A DNA stretch of 64,000 bases from Cognatiluteimonas lumbrici (GCF_006476065.1 NZ_ML636798.1:124001-188000), one strand, 5' to 3'. Counted from the first letter of the stretch, positions 1-11,675 are shown. A program made the numbers and translations. Notes: generated by a model not told the origin, from the sequence alone.

Positions 1-2133
1 GACGCGGTCTCGCCGCAGCGGGTGTGGCCGCCGCGCGACTACTTCCTGGCCAAGCGCGCCGAGCAGCGCGAGCGGCACGCGCGCTTCGACGACACCGCCG
101 ACAACCTCGAGCCCAACCTGAAGGACGGCCCCGGCGGCCTGCGCGACGTGCAGACGCTGCACTGGATGGCGCTGCGCGTGCTCGGCGCGCGCGGCCTGGA
201 ACCGCTGGTCGCGCTGGGCCAGTTCGGCGCCGACGAGTACGCGACCCTGGAACGCCAGCGGCGCGAGCTGTCGCGCCTGCGCTGGGGCCTGCACCTCGTC
301 GCCGGGCGGCGCGAGGAGCGCCTGCGCTTCGACTACCAGAAGGCGCTGGCCGCGCGCCTCGGCCACACCGGCGACGCCGGCAACCTCGCGGTCGAGCAGA
401 TGATGCAGGGCTTCTACCGCAGCGCCGCGCTGGTGCTGCGGATCAACGAGCGCCTGCTGCAACGCTTCGAGGAACAGCTCGAGGGCGATGCCGAGGACGT
501 GCCGCTGCAGGACGGCTTCGCCGCGCAGCGCGACTACCTGCGCGCGACCGACCCGGCGTGGCCGCGCGGCATGGACGACGTGTTCGACCTGTTCGAGGCG
601 TGGGCGGCGCACCCGGGGCTGCGCGGGCTGCACTCGCAGACCGCGCGCGCGCTGGCCGAGTCGCTCTCGACACTGGGCGACTACGCCGGCGCGACCGCGG
701 AGCAGCGCGCGCGCTTCATGGCCTTGCTGCGCGGTCCCGAGCCGGTGGCCACGCTCACGCGCATGGCGCGGCTGGGCGTGCTCGCGCGCTGGATCCCGGC
801 CTTCGCGCAGGTGTCCGGGCGCATGCAGTTCGACCTGTTCCACGTGTACACCGTGGACCAGCACACCATGGCGGTGCTGCGGAACATCGCCGGCTTCGCC
901 GCGCGTACCCCGGACCCGCGCTTCTCGATCGTGCACAACGTGTGGCCGCGGCTGCGCAAGCCGGAACTGCTGCTGCTCGCCGCGCTGTTCCACGACATCG
1001 CCAAGGGCCGCGGCGGCGACCACTCCGAGCTCGGCGAGGTGGACGCACGCGAGTTCTGCGCCGCGCACGGCCTGAGCGAGGGCGAGACTGCGCTGGTCGC
1101 CTGGCTGGTGCGCCACCACCTGCTGATGTCGGTGACCGCGCAGAAGCAGGACATCAGCGATCCCGAGGTCATCCATCGCTTCGCGAGCAAGGTCGCCGAC
1201 CGCGAGCGCCTGGACCTGCTCTACCTGCTGACCTGCGCCGACATCGCCGGCACCTCGCCCAAGCTGTGGAACGCCTGGAAGGACCGCCTGCTGGCCGATC
1301 TCTACACCGCCACCCGCATGGCCCTGCGCCGCGGCCTGGAGCATCCGCTCGACGCCGAGGAGCGGATCGGCGAGACCCGCGACCACGCCCGCGCGCGCCT
1401 GCTCGACGCCGGCCTGGACGAGGACGAGATCGAGTCGCTGTTCGCGCGCATGCCCGAGACCAGCTTCCTGCGCGGCCGCGCCGACAGCGTCGCCTGGCAG
1501 GCGCAGGTGCTGCATCGCATGCGTCCCGGCCATGGGCTGGCGGTGCGCGCGCGCCGCCTCATGCAGCACGCCGGCGCGCTCGAGGTGTTCGTGCACGCGC
1601 CCGACCGCGACGGCCTGTTCGCCGCGATCGTGGCCTCGCTCGACCGGCTCGGCCTGGCCATCCAGCAGGCGCGGTTGCTGCTGGGCGGCGAGGGCACGGT
1701 GTTCGACACCTTCGAGGTGCTGCCCTCGGATCCGCAGCGGCCGGTGGAACCCGCCGCCGTGGAGCGTGCGCTGCAGGAAGCGCTGTCGCGCGCCGACCTC
1801 GACGCGGTGCGCCCGCCGCGCCGTGCGCAGCCGCGCCACCTGCGCCACTTCCGGCTGGTGCCGCAGGTCGGCTTCGACACCGCCGAGAACGGCACCCGCA
1901 CGCTGCTGAGCCTGGTGTCCACCGACCGCCCCGGCCTGCTCGCCGACGTCACCCGCGTGCTGCGCCAGCAGCGCCTGCGCGTGCACGACGCGCGCATCGC
2001 CACCTTCGGCGAGCGCGCCGAGGACGTGTTCCAGATCACCGACGAGCGCGACCGCCCGCTGCTCGACCCCGAACCCCGGCAGGCGCTGCGCGACGCGCTG
2101 CTCGCCTGCATCGACGGAGAAGACGACCGATGA
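1..2133 (+). CDS. glnD: [Protein-PII] uridylyltransferase/uridylyl-removing enzyme, 5'-truncated by the window edge
   Basis: GlnD uridylylates PII signal proteins under nitrogen limitation and deuridylylates them when glutamine is high. The frame is open from base 1, so the N-terminal nucleotidyltransferase core lies mostly outside the window; 710 codons are visible. The family signature [12 protein letters not shown] lies near visible residue 40. An HD phosphohydrolase motif (FHDIAKG) sits near residue 330, and two C-terminal ACT regulatory domains fill roughly residues 515-600 and 630-705, the second containing [15 protein letters not shown]. The TGA stop overlaps the dapD ATG (ATGA), so the two are translationally coupled. 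Identity is certain; only the true start is not visible. Confidence 0.96.
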   Translation, partial: DAVSPQRVWPPRDYFLAKRAEQRERHARFDDTADNLEPNLKDGPGGLRDVQTLHWMALRVLGARGLEPLVALGQFGADEYATLERQRRELSRLRWGLHLVAGRREERLRFDYQKALAARLGHTGDAGNLAVEQMMQGFYRSAALVLRINERLLQRFEEQLEGDAEDVPLQDGFAAQRDYLRATDPAWPRGMDDVFDLFEAWAAHPGLRGLHSQTARALAESLSTLGDYAGATAEQRARFMALLRGPEPVATLTRMARLGVLARWIPAFAQVSGRMQFDLFHVYTVDQHTMAVLRNIAGFAARTPDPRFSIVHNVWPRLRKPELLLLAALFHDIAKGRGGDHSELGEVDAREFCAAHGLSEGETALVAWLVRHHLLMSVTAQKQDISDPEVIHRFASKVADRERLDLLYLLTCADIAGTSPKLWNAWKDRLLADLYTATRMALRRGLEHPLDAEERIGETRDHARARLLDAGLDEDEIESLFARMPETSFLRGRADSVAWQAQVLHRMRPGHGLAVRARRLMQHAGALEVFVHAPDRDGLFAAIVASLDRLGLAIQQARLLLGGEGTVFDTFEVLPSDPQRPVEPAAVERALQEALSRADLDAVRPPRRAQPRHLRHFRLVPQVGFDTAENGTRTLLSLVSTDRPGLLADVTRVLRQQRLRVHDARIATFGERAEDVFQITDERDRPLLDPEPRQALRDALLACIDGEDDR

Positions 2134-3059
2134 GTTCCACGGGACCGCGCCGCAAGACGGCGAAGAAAACCACGAAGAAGGCGGCGAAGAAGACCGCGCA
2201 GCGCACGCGGCCGACCCGCGCCCAGATCATCGAGCAGCTGCGCTTCGAGATCGACAGCGCCTGGGAGCGGCGCACCATGCTCACCGTGGACGAGGTCGAA
2301 GGCTCGACCCGGCCGACGGTGGAGCGGGTGATCGACGGCATCGAGAAGGGCGAGTTCCGCGTCGCCGAGCCCGACGGCAACGGCGGCTGGCAGGTCAACG
2401 CGTGGCTGAAGAAGGCGGTGCTGCTGTACTTCCGCACCCAGGAGATGGAGCTGGTCGAGTCCTACCCGGCGCCGTTTTGGGACAAGATCCCGCCGCGCTT
2501 CGGCGACTTCGACGAGAGCGCGTTCCGCAAGCTCGGCGCGCGCGTGGTGCCCGGCGCGATCGTCCGCCGCGGCGCGCACATCGGCAAGGACGTGGTGCTG
2601 ATGCCGAGCTTCGTCAACATCGGCGCCTACGTCGGCGCCGGCACCATGGTGGACACCTGGGCCACGGTCGGCTCCTGTGCGCAGGTCGGCAAGCACTGCC
2701 ACCTGTCCGGCGGCGCCGGCATCGGCGGCGTGCTCGAACCGCTGCAGGCCTCGCCGACGATCATCGAGGACCACTGTTTCATCGGCGCGCGCTCGGAAGT
2801 GGTCGAGGGGGTGGTGGTCGGCCACCACAGCGTGATCGGCATGGGCGTGTTCCTGGGCCAGTCCACGCGCATCTACGATCGCGCCACCGGCGAGGTCAGC
2901 TACGGCCGCATCCCGCCGTACAGCGTGGTGGTCTCCGGCCAGCTGCCGGCCGCCGACGGCTCGCACTCGCTGTACTGCGCGGTGATCGTCAAGCGCGTCG
3001 ACGCGCGCACCCGCGCCAAGACCTCCATCAACGACCTCCTGCGGGGCCTCGCCGACTAG
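2130..3059 (+). CDS. dapD: 2,3,4,5-tetrahydropyridine-2,6-dicarboxylate N-succinyltransferase
   Basis: DapD succinylates tetrahydrodipicolinate in the succinylase route to meso-diaminopimelate and lysine. The 309-residue product has left-handed beta-helix hexapeptide repeats over roughly residues 145-260 (the [17 protein letters not shown] region) and the conserved [11 protein letters not shown] segment. It carries an N-terminal extension of about 30 residues made almost entirely of Lys, Thr and Ala, resembling histone H1-like tails; the E. coli enzyme is about 274 residues and lacks it. The start is the ATG overlapping the glnD stop. dapE, the next succinylase-route enzyme but one, lies two genes downstream in the same direction. 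Confidence 0.96.
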   Translation: MSSTGPRRKTAKKTTKKAAKKTAQRTRPTRAQIIEQLRFEIDSAWERRTMLTVDEVEGSTRPTVERVIDGIEKGEFRVAEPDGNGGWQVNAWLKKAVLLYFRTQEMELVESYPAPFWDKIPPRFGDFDESAFRKLGARVVPGAIVRRGAHIGKDVVLMPSFVNIGAYVGAGTMVDTWATVGSCAQVGKHCHLSGGAGIGGVLEPLQASPTIIEDHCFIGARSEVVEGVVVGHHSVIGMGVFLGQSTRIYDRATGEVSYGRIPPYSVVVSGQLPAADGSHSLYCAVIVKRVDARTRAKTSINDLLRGLAD

Positions 3060-3060
3060 T

Positions 3061-3112
3061 CCCTTCTCCCCGCCCGTGGGGAGAAGGTGCCCCGCAGGGG
3101 CGGATGAGGGGC
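3061..3112 (+). repeat. Intergenic hairpin repeat, CCCTTCTCCCC family (copy 1)
   Basis: Begins CCCTTCTCCCC and reads into a mirrored GGGGAGAAGG, followed by a second small stem (GCCCCGCAGGGGC) and GGATGAGGGGC. It starts one base after the dapD stop. A closely similar copy at 23247-23299 lies inside mfd. The structure is consistent with an RNA hairpin or attenuator between dapD and the next gene. Confidence 0.8.
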
Positions 3113-3140
3113 GCGCTGTTCCCGGTAGACTGGACGCACC

Positions 3141-3497
3141 ATGACGACAACACTCTACGGCCTGGCGAACTGCGATACCTGCCGGAAAGCCCGCAACTGG
3201 CTGAAGCGCTTCGGCATCGCCCACGAGTTCGTCGACTACCGCGAGGAGCGCCAGTCCCCCGAGACCCTGCTTGCCTGGCGCGATGCGCTCGGCGGCTGGG
3301 ACGCGATGGTCAACAAGTCCTCGCCGACCTGGCGCAACCTGCCGCCGGCGCGCAAGCCGCCGCAGTCGGACGCGGAGTGGAAGCTGCTGCTGCGCGAGTA
3401 CCCGACGCTGGTGCGGCGCCCGGTGGTGGTGACCGCGGACGGCGTGGTCAGCCAGGGCTTCAGCGACAACGGTTTCAAGAAGCGGTTCGGCAAGTGA
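3141..3497 (+). CDS. ArsC/Spx-family reductase-like protein (YffB type)
   Basis: A 118-residue thioredoxin-fold protein of the ArsC/Spx/YffB family. The N-terminal Cys pair motif CDTCRKA (residues 12-18) resembles the YffB/Spx CxxC active site rather than a dedicated arsenate reductase with a full catalytic set, and RRPVVV near residue 92 is the family's C-terminal basic motif. No arsenic genes lie nearby. It sits between dapD and dapE, an arrangement seen in many gammaproteobacteria, so it is usually co-transcribed with lysine genes without a proven role. Its TGA stop overlaps the dapE GTG start. A TAGACT hexamer at 3126-3131 could be a -10 element. Confidence 0.88.
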   Translation: MTTTLYGLANCDTCRKARNWLKRFGIAHEFVDYREERQSPETLLAWRDALGGWDAMVNKSSPTWRNLPPARKPPQSDAEWKLLLREYPTLVRRPVVVTADGVVSQGFSDNGFKKRFGK

Positions 3498-4630
3498 CCA
3501 GCGAGGTGCTGGCGCTGGCGAAGGAGCTGATGCTGCGGCCGTCGGTGACGCCGGACGACGCCGGTTGCCAGGCGCTCGTGGCCGAACGCCTGCGCCGCGC
3601 GGGGTTCGCCTGCGAATCCCTGCGCTTCGGCGAGGTCGACAACCTGTGGGCGACCCACGGGCGCGACGACACCGGTCCGGTGCTGGTGCTGCTCGGCCAC
3701 ACCGACGTGGTGCCGCCGGGCCCGCGCGCGGCCTGGTCCAGCGACCCGTTCGTGCCGGAGATCCGCGACGGCATGCTCTACGGGCGCGGGGCGGCCGACA
3801 TGAAGGGCAGCGTCGCGGCCTTCGTGGTCGCGCTGGAGCGCTTCGTCGCCGCGCACCCGGGCCATCCGGGCACGGTCGCACTGCTGTTGACCTCGGACGA
3901 GGAGGGCGACGCCATCGACGGCGTGCGCAAGGTCGCCGACGTGTTCCGCGAACGCGGCCAGCGCATCGACTGGTGCATCACCGGCGAACCCTCGTCGAAG
4001 CAACGGCTCGGCGACCTGCTGCGCGTCGGCCGCCGCGGCAGCCTCTCGGCCCTGCTGAGCGTGCGCGGCGTGCAGGGCCACGTCGCCTATCCGCAGCTCG
4101 CGCGCAACCCGGTGCACGAGGCCCTGCCGGCGCTCGCCGGGCTCGTCGCGCGCCAGTGGGACGACGGCTTCGAGAGCTTCCCGCCCACCAGCCTGCAGGT
4201 CAGCAACATCCACGCCGGCACCGGCGCCAACAACGTGATCCCGGGCGAACTGCAGGTCGCGTTCAACCTGCGCTACAACCCGCGCTGGACCGCGGATGCG
4301 CTCAAAGCCGAATGCGAGGCGATGCTGCGCGCGGGCAAGCTCGACTTCGAACTCCGCTGGCACGACAGCGGGGCGCCGTTCTTCACCCCGGAGGGCCCTT
4401 TGCGCGCCGCCGCGCGCGAGGTGCTGGCGGCGCATGCCGGCGCCGCGCCCGAAGAGAGCACCGGCGGCGGCACCTCCGACGCGCGCTTCATCGCCCCGCT
4501 GGGCGCGCACTGCATCGAGCTCGGCCCGGTCAACGCCAGCATCCACAAGGTCGACGAGCACGTCGCGGTCGCCGACCTCGAAGCACTGCCGGGCCTCTAC
4601 CAGTCCCTGGTCGAACGCCTGCTCGCCTGA
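3494..4630 (+). CDS. dapE: Succinyl-diaminopimelate desuccinylase
   Basis: DapE is the binuclear zinc M20-family hydrolase that releases succinate from N-succinyl-LL-diaminopimelate. The product is 378 residues, the family's usual length. Metal and catalytic motifs are visible: GHTDVVPPG (about residues 66-74), ADMKGS (about 99-104) and SDEEGDA (about 133-139), plus the C-terminal [11 protein letters not shown]. The chosen start is the GTG at 3494, which gives the normal N-terminus and a four-base overlap with the preceding gene; longer readings of the frame would run through that gene. Its position completes a dapD-arsC-like-dapE cluster. Confidence 0.95.
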   Translation: MTSEVLALAKELMLRPSVTPDDAGCQALVAERLRRAGFACESLRFGEVDNLWATHGRDDTGPVLVLLGHTDVVPPGPRAAWSSDPFVPEIRDGMLYGRGAADMKGSVAAFVVALERFVAAHPGHPGTVALLLTSDEEGDAIDGVRKVADVFRERGQRIDWCITGEPSSKQRLGDLLRVGRRGSLSALLSVRGVQGHVAYPQLARNPVHEALPALAGLVARQWDDGFESFPPTSLQVSNIHAGTGANNVIPGELQVAFNLRYNPRWTADALKAECEAMLRAGKLDFELRWHDSGAPFFTPEGPLRAAAREVLAAHAGAAPEESTGGGTSDARFIAPLGAHCIELGPVNASIHKVDEHVAVADLEALPGLYQSLVERLLA

Positions 4631-4633
4631 CGT

Positions 4634-4658
4634 GTGGGAGCGGCGGAAGCCGCGATCA
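4634..4658 (+). repeat. REP-like palindrome variant between dapE and tpm
   Basis: GTGGGAGCGGCGGAAGCCGC is a relative of the GTAG-type palindrome found throughout the core region, with GTGG in place of GTAG. It lies between convergent genes, and its last bases contribute the tpm stop codon (TCA on the plus strand). Confidence 0.6.
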
Positions 4659-5315
4659 GGTCCGCTTCAACAGCCGCCACGCCGAGGTGTGCAGCGAGCT
4701 GATCCCCTCGGCCTGGAACCCCGGCTGCTCGGCCAGGATGTCGCGCCGTTCCAGCAGGTCCACGGCCCAGCGCTCGCCGAACAGCGCGCGCATCTCCGCG
4801 GCGTCCACGCTGAAGGGCGGGCCCTGCTTCTCTTCCTGCGGGTACTCCAGGTCCACCACCAGCGCGCGCGTGCCCGGCGGCATGCGCGCGTACACGCGGT
4901 AGGCGTACTGCCGGCGCATGTCCGGCGGCAGCGCGATCAGCGCCGCGCGGTCGAAGACCGCCTGGCAACTCGCCAGCAGGCCGTCCTCGAGCGCGAAGGC
5001 GTCGCCGACCACCACTTCGATCGGGCCGCAGCTGTAGTGCGTGCCGCTCGGCGACACGTGGATGCCGGGCGTCATCCGGTGCTCGGTGAAGAACTGCTGC
5101 ACCGCGATCGGCGACAGCTCGACACCGAGCACCCGGTGCCCGCGCTCGGCCAGCCACAGCAGGTCCAGCGACTTGCCGCACAGCGGCACCAGCACCCGGC
5201 AGCCCTTCGGCGCGAACACCTCGGACCAGTACTGCTCCAGCAACGGCGTCGGCCGGTCCTGGTGGAAGCCGGTCTGCCCCTGTTGCCAACGCTGCTGCCA
5301 GAAATCGGGATCCAT
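4656..5315 (-). CDS. tpm: Thiopurine S-methyltransferase
   Basis: A 219-residue SAM-dependent methyltransferase of the bacterial TPMT family. In bacteria it methylates thiopurines and has been linked to selenium and tellurium compounds. The N-terminus FWQQRWQQGQTGFHQ is the family signature, followed by the SAM-binding segment VLVPLCGKSLDLLWLAERGH near residues 41-60 and the DRAALIALPP motif near 121-130. The length matches the family (about 215-220). It is convergent with dapE and lies downstream of parC on the same strand, separated from it by a GTAG palindrome. Confidence 0.93.
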   Translation of the reverse strand: MDPDFWQQRWQQGQTGFHQDRPTPLLEQYWSEVFAPKGCRVLVPLCGKSLDLLWLAERGHRVLGVELSPIAVQQFFTEHRMTPGIHVSPSGTHYSCGPIEVVVGDAFALEDGLLASCQAVFDRAALIALPPDMRRQYAYRVYARMPPGTRALVVDLEYPQEEKQGPPFSVDAAEMRALFGERWAVDLLERRDILAEQPGFQAEGISSLHTSAWRLLKRT

Positions 5316-5336
5316 CGATACTCCAGGGATGCTCGG

Positions 5337-5357
5337 GTCGCGGCGCCAGCGCCGCTC

Positions 5358-5361
<4 letters not shown>
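5337..5361 (-). repeat. GTAG-type REP at the parC 3' end
   Basis: On the minus strand it reads GTAGGAGCGGCGCTGG followed by the complementary arm. The TAG of its GTAG terminus is the stop codon of parC. The hairpin would form immediately after the stop. Confidence 0.85.
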
Positions 5362-7601
<2,240 letters not shown>

Positions 7602-7610
7602 CCGTCCATT

Positions 7611-7656
7611 GTAGGAGCGGCGCTGGCGCCGCGACAGCGCCGCGACAGCGCCGCGT
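7611..7656 (+). repeat. GTAG-type REP followed by tandem partial copies
   Basis: A full palindrome (GTAGGAGCGGCGCTGG plus its arm) at 7611-7635 is followed by two further copies of the 11-mer arm GCGCCGCGACA. It lies in the short interval between the parC start and the 3' end of the carboxypeptidase gene, so it could fold in the transcript crossing this junction. Confidence 0.75.
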
Positions 7657-8450
7657 CAGGCGCCGTGCGCCCAGTGCCAGGGCTCGTAGGCGATGCCGTG
7701 CGGGTTGCCGCGCGGGTAGCTCATCGTGAAGCCGTAGGCCCCGGCGTTGTCGCGCAGCCAGGCGAACGCCGGCGTGGCCTCGAAGCTCTCCTCGGCCGGC
7801 GGCTCGCCGGGCGTGCCGATGTCCAGCGCGCGGCCGCCGTGGTGCTCGCTGTACCCCGGCGCTGCGTTGACCTGCAGGATCTCGTCCACCGCCTGCCCGC
7901 GTGCCAGCTTGCGCTCGAAGATCCCGAGCTGGTAGTCGTGGCTGCGGTAGCCGGAGATCGCCTCCAGCACGACCCCGTCGCGCAACGCACCCGCCTGCAT
8001 CCGCAGCCAGGCGCGGGCCGCGTCCGCGTGCAACCACAGCGGGCGCCGGTAGCGGTCGTGCCCCGCCAGCGCCAGCCAGGCCGGTTCCGGCACCAGCGCC
8101 AGGCCGGTGCGCGTGGCGTAGCCATCGTCGAGGCCGAGCCGGTCCAGGCGTTCGCGCAGCCGCGCCACCGGCAGCGTCGGCACGGCCTCGATCCCCGGGC
8201 GCCGGTGCACGCCGGCGCCGGCGATCGCGTCCATGGCCGCGTCCAGGCCCGGCTCGCGCGCGAACGCCGGGCGCAGCGGAAGCAGTCCCCCGTCCCGCTC
8301 CACCGCGAGGTAGGCGCCGTCGCGCTTGCGCCGCAGCACGTGGCCGGCGGTCGCGAGCAGGCGCGCGTCGTGGTTGCCGCGGGCGCGCAGCAGGCCGCCG
8401 GGCCAGGCCTCGACCAGTTCGGTATTGAGCAGGATCGTCTCGGCGCGCAT
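7656..8450 (-). CDS. VanY-type (M15B) D-alanyl-D-alanine carboxypeptidase family protein
   Basis: A 264-residue protein whose C-terminal half is a peptidase M15B/VanY zinc domain. Visible motifs are SGYRSHDYQ (about residue 166), the zinc-binding SEHHGGRALDIG (about 201-212) and the terminal EPWHWAHG with the last His ligand. The family trims the terminal D-Ala of peptidoglycan stem peptides. No signal peptide is evident at this start, which is unusual for a periplasmic enzyme. The N-terminal 120 residues are variable and not recognised. Confidence 0.85.
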   Translation of the reverse strand: MRAETILLNTELVEAWPGGLLRARGNHDARLLATAGHVLRRKRDGAYLAVERDGGLLPLRPAFAREPGLDAAMDAIAGAGVHRRPGIEAVPTLPVARLRERLDRLGLDDGYATRTGLALVPEPAWLALAGHDRYRRPLWLHADAARAWLRMQAGALRDGVVLEAISGYRSHDYQLGIFERKLARGQAVDEILQVNAAPGYSEHHGGRALDIGTPGEPPAEESFEATPAFAWLRDNAGAYGFTMSYPRGNPHGIAYEPWHWAHGA

Positions 8451-8459
8451 GCCCGCAGG

Positions 8460-9050
8460 TTAGCGGGCGCGTACCGCGGGCGCCATCGTCGCCAGTTCGC
8501 GCAGGCATTCCAGCGCCGCGCGCGGGTTGCGCGGCTGCAGCAGCAGCGCGTAGCCCCGGGTGGTGGGGATCCACAGCACGCGGTCGCCGCCGGCGGTGGC
8601 CACCAGCATCCGTTCCAGCGCGCGCGAGCGGAACCAGCCGCTGCGGAAGCCGGGCAGGGACATGCCGTTGGACTTGAACACCGGCTTGGACTCGGTGCGT
8701 TCGCCGAGCGACAGCACCCGTGCCTCGTCCAGCCGCAGGTCCGGCCACGCCAGCCTGCGGCCATAGAAGGTGGTCGCCAGTTCGATGCCGGCGGCATCGT
8801 GCGACAGCCGGTGGCGGCGCATCATCGCCCCCAGCAGCGCGGACACCGCAAGCAGCACCGCGCCCACGCCCAGGGCCGCGAAGAGCTTTGCGCGCAGCGG
8901 GTCTGCCGTCTCGACATCGCCGCCGGCCACCGGCAGCACCAGCACCAGGCCGAATGGCAGCGCGACCACCAGCACCAGCATCAGCCAGTACGCGCGCATG
9001 TTCGGCGGCTCGAGTTGCAGCCGCGGATCCTGCGTGTCCTTCGCCGCCAT
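8460..9050 (-). CDS. Bacterial PH-like domain membrane protein, last gene of the SPFH operon
   Basis: A 196-residue protein with two N-terminal hydrophobic segments (about residues 19-45 and 55-77), then a soluble part with alternating hydrophobic strands resembling bacterial pleckstrin-homology-like (bPH) membrane proteins. The start ATG at 9050 overlaps the upstream hydrolase TGA (ATGA), which decides it over an ATG at 9068 that would lie inside the hydrolase. It ends the leftward operon of SPFH, Arc-like, DUF4177 and hydrolase genes. The family assignment rests on general appearance. Confidence 0.7.
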   Translation of the reverse strand: MAAKDTQDPRLQLEPPNMRAYWLMLVLVVALPFGLVLVLPVAGGDVETADPLRAKLFAALGVGAVLLAVSALLGAMMRRHRLSHDAAGIELATTFYGRRLAWPDLRLDEARVLSLGERTESKPVFKSNGMSLPGFRSGWFRSRALERMLVATAGGDRVLWIPTTRGYALLLQPRNPRAALECLRELATMAPAVRAR

Positions 9051-10381
9051 CAGTGCGCCCCGATCCATGCCGCGGCGTCGGCGACCAGCCCGGCGTCCAC
9101 GTGCCCGGGCACCGCGTACTCCTCGAGGCCGCCGTCGCCTTCCCCGGCGATGCCGAGGTGGTTGAGCGCCGGGTACAGCTTGAAGGTGACCTTGGGGTCG
9201 TCGTGGAACGCGGCCTTCCACAGCTGCCAGTCGGCGTCCACGACCTGGATGTCGCGCGCGCCCTGCAGCACCAGCATCGGCAGGCCGGCGGCTTCGGCCT
9301 CGGCGACGGGCTCGACCGCGTCGGTGCTGCGCCAGTAGCCGGCCGGGAGGTTCATCGGGGTGGACTCCACTTCGCCGCCGGCGCGGATCGCGCGGACCTG
9401 CGCGCGCAGCGCGTCGATCGCGGCGCGTTCGTCGTCGCTGGTGCGTGCGTCGTCCAGCACCGCCAGGCGGCGGTTCTGCTCGATCACGATGTCCATCAGC
9501 TTGCGCGACGGCGCCGCCAGCAGCACCAGTCCGGCGACCGGCGCGCCGGCGTCGTCGGCGCGCGTGGCGATGCGCCCGGCGAGCATCCCGCCCTGGCTGT
9601 GCCCGAACACGAACACGCGCGCGTCGTCCACCTCCGGCAGCGCGTGCAGGGCCTGCAGCGCCAGCACGGCGTCGTCGGTGGTCTCGCTGTCGATGGTCAG
9701 GCTGTCGGGCGTTGCGTAGTCCTGGGGTCGCGCCCGGGTGCGCTTCTCGTAGCGCAGCACCGCGATGCCCTGCGCGGCGAGGCCACGCGCGATGTCCAGG
9801 AACGGGCGGTTGGGTCCGATGGTCTCGTCGCGGTCGTGCGGGCCGGAGCCATGCACGAGCACCACGGCGGGGAAGGGCCCCGCGCCGTCGGGCAGCGCCA
9901 GCTTCGCCGGCAGGGCGCGCTCGCCCTCGCCGACGGAAAGCTCGCGCTCGCCGAAGCCGGCGTCTGCCGGCGGCGCCTCGGCGGCCGGCGGCGGCGCGGG
10001 CTGCACCAGGAAGCCCGCGACCTTGCCGTCCGCGGCCACCGCCACCTTCGCCACCAGCTCCGCGCCAGCGTAATGGAGCGGGACGTCCACGAGCATCGCG
10101 CCATTCGCCTGCGTGGTCCGCATCTCGCCGCGGCCCTGCGCCTCGCCGGCCTGGGCCGGCAGGGAGTCCCACACCGCCTGCAGCCGGTCCGCGGGGACCG
10201 CCGCTGCCATCTCGGCGGTGAGCATCGCCTCGACCGCGGCGTGGTCGCCGTCGTCGAGCGCTTCCAGCAGCGCGGCCGCCGCCGCCTTCGCGGAGTCGGC
10301 GTCCTGCGTCCGGCCCGCGAAGGGCAGCAGCAGCGTCGCCGCCAGCGCAACCGCGACCAGCCAGTTCTTGAGCTTGTCCAT
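9050..10381 (-). CDS. Secreted alpha/beta hydrolase with N-terminal extension
   Basis: A 443-residue serine hydrolase of the alpha/beta fold. A signal peptide (MDKLKNWLVAVALAATLLL, then an alanine-rich cleavage region) implies export. Residues about 25-120 form a small DUF3887-like helical domain (ALLEALDDGDHAAVEAML). The catalytic domain has the oxyanion segment VVLVHGSGPHDRD, the nucleophile elbow FGHSQGG, and a C-terminal ALNHLG containing the likely catalytic His. The substrate is unknown. The start codon overlaps the stop of the DUF4177 gene by one base and the stop overlaps the next gene, so the operon is tightly coupled. Confidence 0.88.
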   Translation of the reverse strand: MDKLKNWLVAVALAATLLLPFAGRTQDADSAKAAAAALLEALDDGDHAAVEAMLTAEMAAAVPADRLQAVWDSLPAQAGEAQGRGEMRTTQANGAMLVDVPLHYAGAELVAKVAVAADGKVAGFLVQPAPPPAAEAPPADAGFGERELSVGEGERALPAKLALPDGAGPFPAVVLVHGSGPHDRDETIGPNRPFLDIARGLAAQGIAVLRYEKRTRARPQDYATPDSLTIDSETTDDAVLALQALHALPEVDDARVFVFGHSQGGMLAGRIATRADDAGAPVAGLVLLAAPSRKLMDIVIEQNRRLAVLDDARTSDDERAAIDALRAQVRAIRAGGEVESTPMNLPAGYWRSTDAVEPVAEAEAAGLPMLVLQGARDIQVVDADWQLWKAAFHDDPKVTFKLYPALNHLGIAGEGDGGLEEYAVPGHVDAGLVADAAAWIGAH

Positions 10382-10563
10382 CACGATTCCTTCTTCAGGT
10401 ACAGGTACATCGGAGCGAGCTGGTGCGGCTGCACCGCCGACACCAGTTCCCAGCCCTGCAGGCCGAGCTGGGTGAGTCTTTCCTGCGCCAGCTTGGCGAG
10501 CGAACCGCCGAACAGCTTCGGCTTCAGCTCCACCACCTGGTAGGCCCAACGGTTACTTGCCAT
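10381..10563 (-). CDS. DUF4177-like small protein
   Basis: A 60-residue protein with the typical small-domain pattern WAYQVVELKPK...LTQLGLQGWELVSAVQP, matching DUF4177 (a compact alpha/beta domain of unknown function). It overlaps the upstream Arc-like gene by 11 bases and touches the hydrolase start, making it an operon member. No function is known. Confidence 0.8.
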   Translation of the reverse strand: MASNRWAYQVVELKPKLFGGSLAKLAQERLTQLGLQGWELVSAVQPHQLAPMYLYLKKES

Positions 10564-10735
10564 CGTCGTCTCCTTCCTCGCCGGGCGGCTTCAACCGCCC
10601 GGCCTTGCGTAGTGCATCGCGCAGCACGTATTCGATCTGTGCATTGAGGCTGCGCAGCTCGTCGTCGGCCCAGCGCTGTGCCGCCGCCAGCACGTCGGCG
10701 TTGATGCGCAGCGGATAGGCCTTCTTCGCGGCCAT
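10553..10735 (-). CDS. Arc-like ribbon-helix-helix protein
   Basis: A 60-residue basic protein ([20 protein letters not shown]). The short strand YPLRINADV followed by two helices is the Arc/MetJ ribbon-helix-helix pattern, as in proteins annotated 'Arc family DNA-binding domain-containing'. It sits directly downstream of the SPFH gene (1-base gap) and may regulate this operon; no toxin partner is visible. Small size limits certainty. Confidence 0.75.
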   Translation of the reverse strand: MAAKKAYPLRINADVLAAAQRWADDELRSLNAQIEYVLRDALRKAGRLKPPGEEGDDDGK

Positions 10736-10736
10736 C

Positions 10737-11600
10737 TCAGTACAGCGATCCGGCGTTCACGATCGGCTGGGTGGCGCGATCGCCGCACAGCACCACCAGC
10801 AGGTTGCTGACCATGTTCGCCTTGCGCTCCTCGTCGAGGTCGACGACGCCGTTGCGCTGCAGCTCGGCCAGGGCCATCTCGACCATGCCCACGGCGCCGG
10901 CGACGATGCGCGTGCGCGCGGCGATGATTGCGTTGGCCTGCTGCCGCTGCAGCATCGCCTGGGCGATCTCCGGGGCGTAGGCGAGGTGGCTGATACGTGC
11001 CTCGAGCACCTGCACGCCGGCGTCGGCCAGGCGCTCGGCGAGCTCGTCGCGCAGGTGCTGGCTGATCTCGGCGGCGTGGCTGCGCAGCGACACCTGGCCG
11101 TCCTCGTGCTGGTCGTACGGGTAGCTGGTCGCCATCGTGCGCAGCGCGGCCTCCGACTGGATGTGCACGAAGCTCTCGTAGTCGTCGACGTTGTAGACCG
11201 CCTCGGCCGAATCCATCACCTGCCACACGATCACCGCGGCGATCTCGATCGGGCTGCCCTCGAGCTCGTTGACCTTGAGCTTGCCGCTCTCGAAGTTGCG
11301 CACGCGCAGCGAGACCTTGCGCTTGGCGAAGAACGGGTTGTTCCAGCGCAGGCCGTCCTGCTTGACCGTGCCGATGTACTTGCCGAACAGGCTCAGCACC
11401 GCGGCCTGGTTGGGCTCCACCATGTACAGGCCGATCAGCAGGAACAGGCCGACGACATCGATGACGACGCCGGCGACGATGCTGGCCACCGACTCGGCCT
11501 GGACGCCCTGGACGAACAGCCAGATCGACAGCAGGAAGGTGGCGAGCACGCCCAGGAGCAGGGGGATGCCGGGCAGCGAGCGGACGGGATTCTCTTTCAT
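10737..11600 (-). CDS. SPFH/Band 7 membrane protein
   Basis: A 287-residue SPFH (stomatin/prohibitin/flotillin/HflK-C) protein. Two N-terminal membrane segments (about residues 11-30 and 38-60) precede the SPFH domain ([19 protein letters not shown] at 61-79 through [16 protein letters not shown] near 205-220) and a C-terminal helical tail. Family members form membrane microdomain scaffolds and often modulate proteases or lipid order. It is the first gene of a leftward five-gene operon. GAGG lies eight bases before the ATG. A double TGATATCA element lies 38-56 bases upstream. Confidence 0.92.
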   Translation of the reverse strand: MKENPVRSLPGIPLLLGVLATFLLSIWLFVQGVQAESVASIVAGVVIDVVGLFLLIGLYMVEPNQAAVLSLFGKYIGTVKQDGLRWNNPFFAKRKVSLRVRNFESGKLKVNELEGSPIEIAAVIVWQVMDSAEAVYNVDDYESFVHIQSEAALRTMATSYPYDQHEDGQVSLRSHAAEISQHLRDELAERLADAGVQVLEARISHLAYAPEIAQAMLQRQQANAIIAARTRIVAGAVGMVEMALAELQRNGVVDLDEERKANMVSNLLVVLCGDRATQPIVNAGSLY

Positions 11601-11636
11601 TGCGGGTTCCTCTCCGGCCCCAGTGGCCGTGAGATA

Positions 11637-11656
11637 GTGATATCACTTTGATATCA
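11637..11656 (-). promoter_or_regulatory. Putative operator of the SPFH operon: two TGATATCA palindromes
   Basis: The perfect palindrome TGATATCA occurs at 11638-11645 (extended to GTGATATCAC) and again at 11649-11656. The centres are 11 bases apart, one helical turn, so two dimers could bind on the same DNA face. The element is conspicuously AT-rich for this genome and lies just upstream of the SPFH start. The regulator is unknown; no regulator gene other than the Arc-like protein is adjacent. Confidence 0.55.
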
Positions 11657-11675
11657 GTCCCGCAAGAGCCCCCGG

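Noticed and set aside
24..3059. Very long alternative frames over glnD, mfd, fadJ-like and other core genes
   Set aside because: They are Arg/Ala/Pro-rich antisense or off-frame readings, expected at about 70% GC, with no family motifs. Only the parts matching real genes were kept.
3141..3497. Dedicated arsenate reductase arsC
   Set aside because: The CxxC-type N-terminus and the dapD/dapE context fit the YffB/Spx-like group, and no other ars gene is near.
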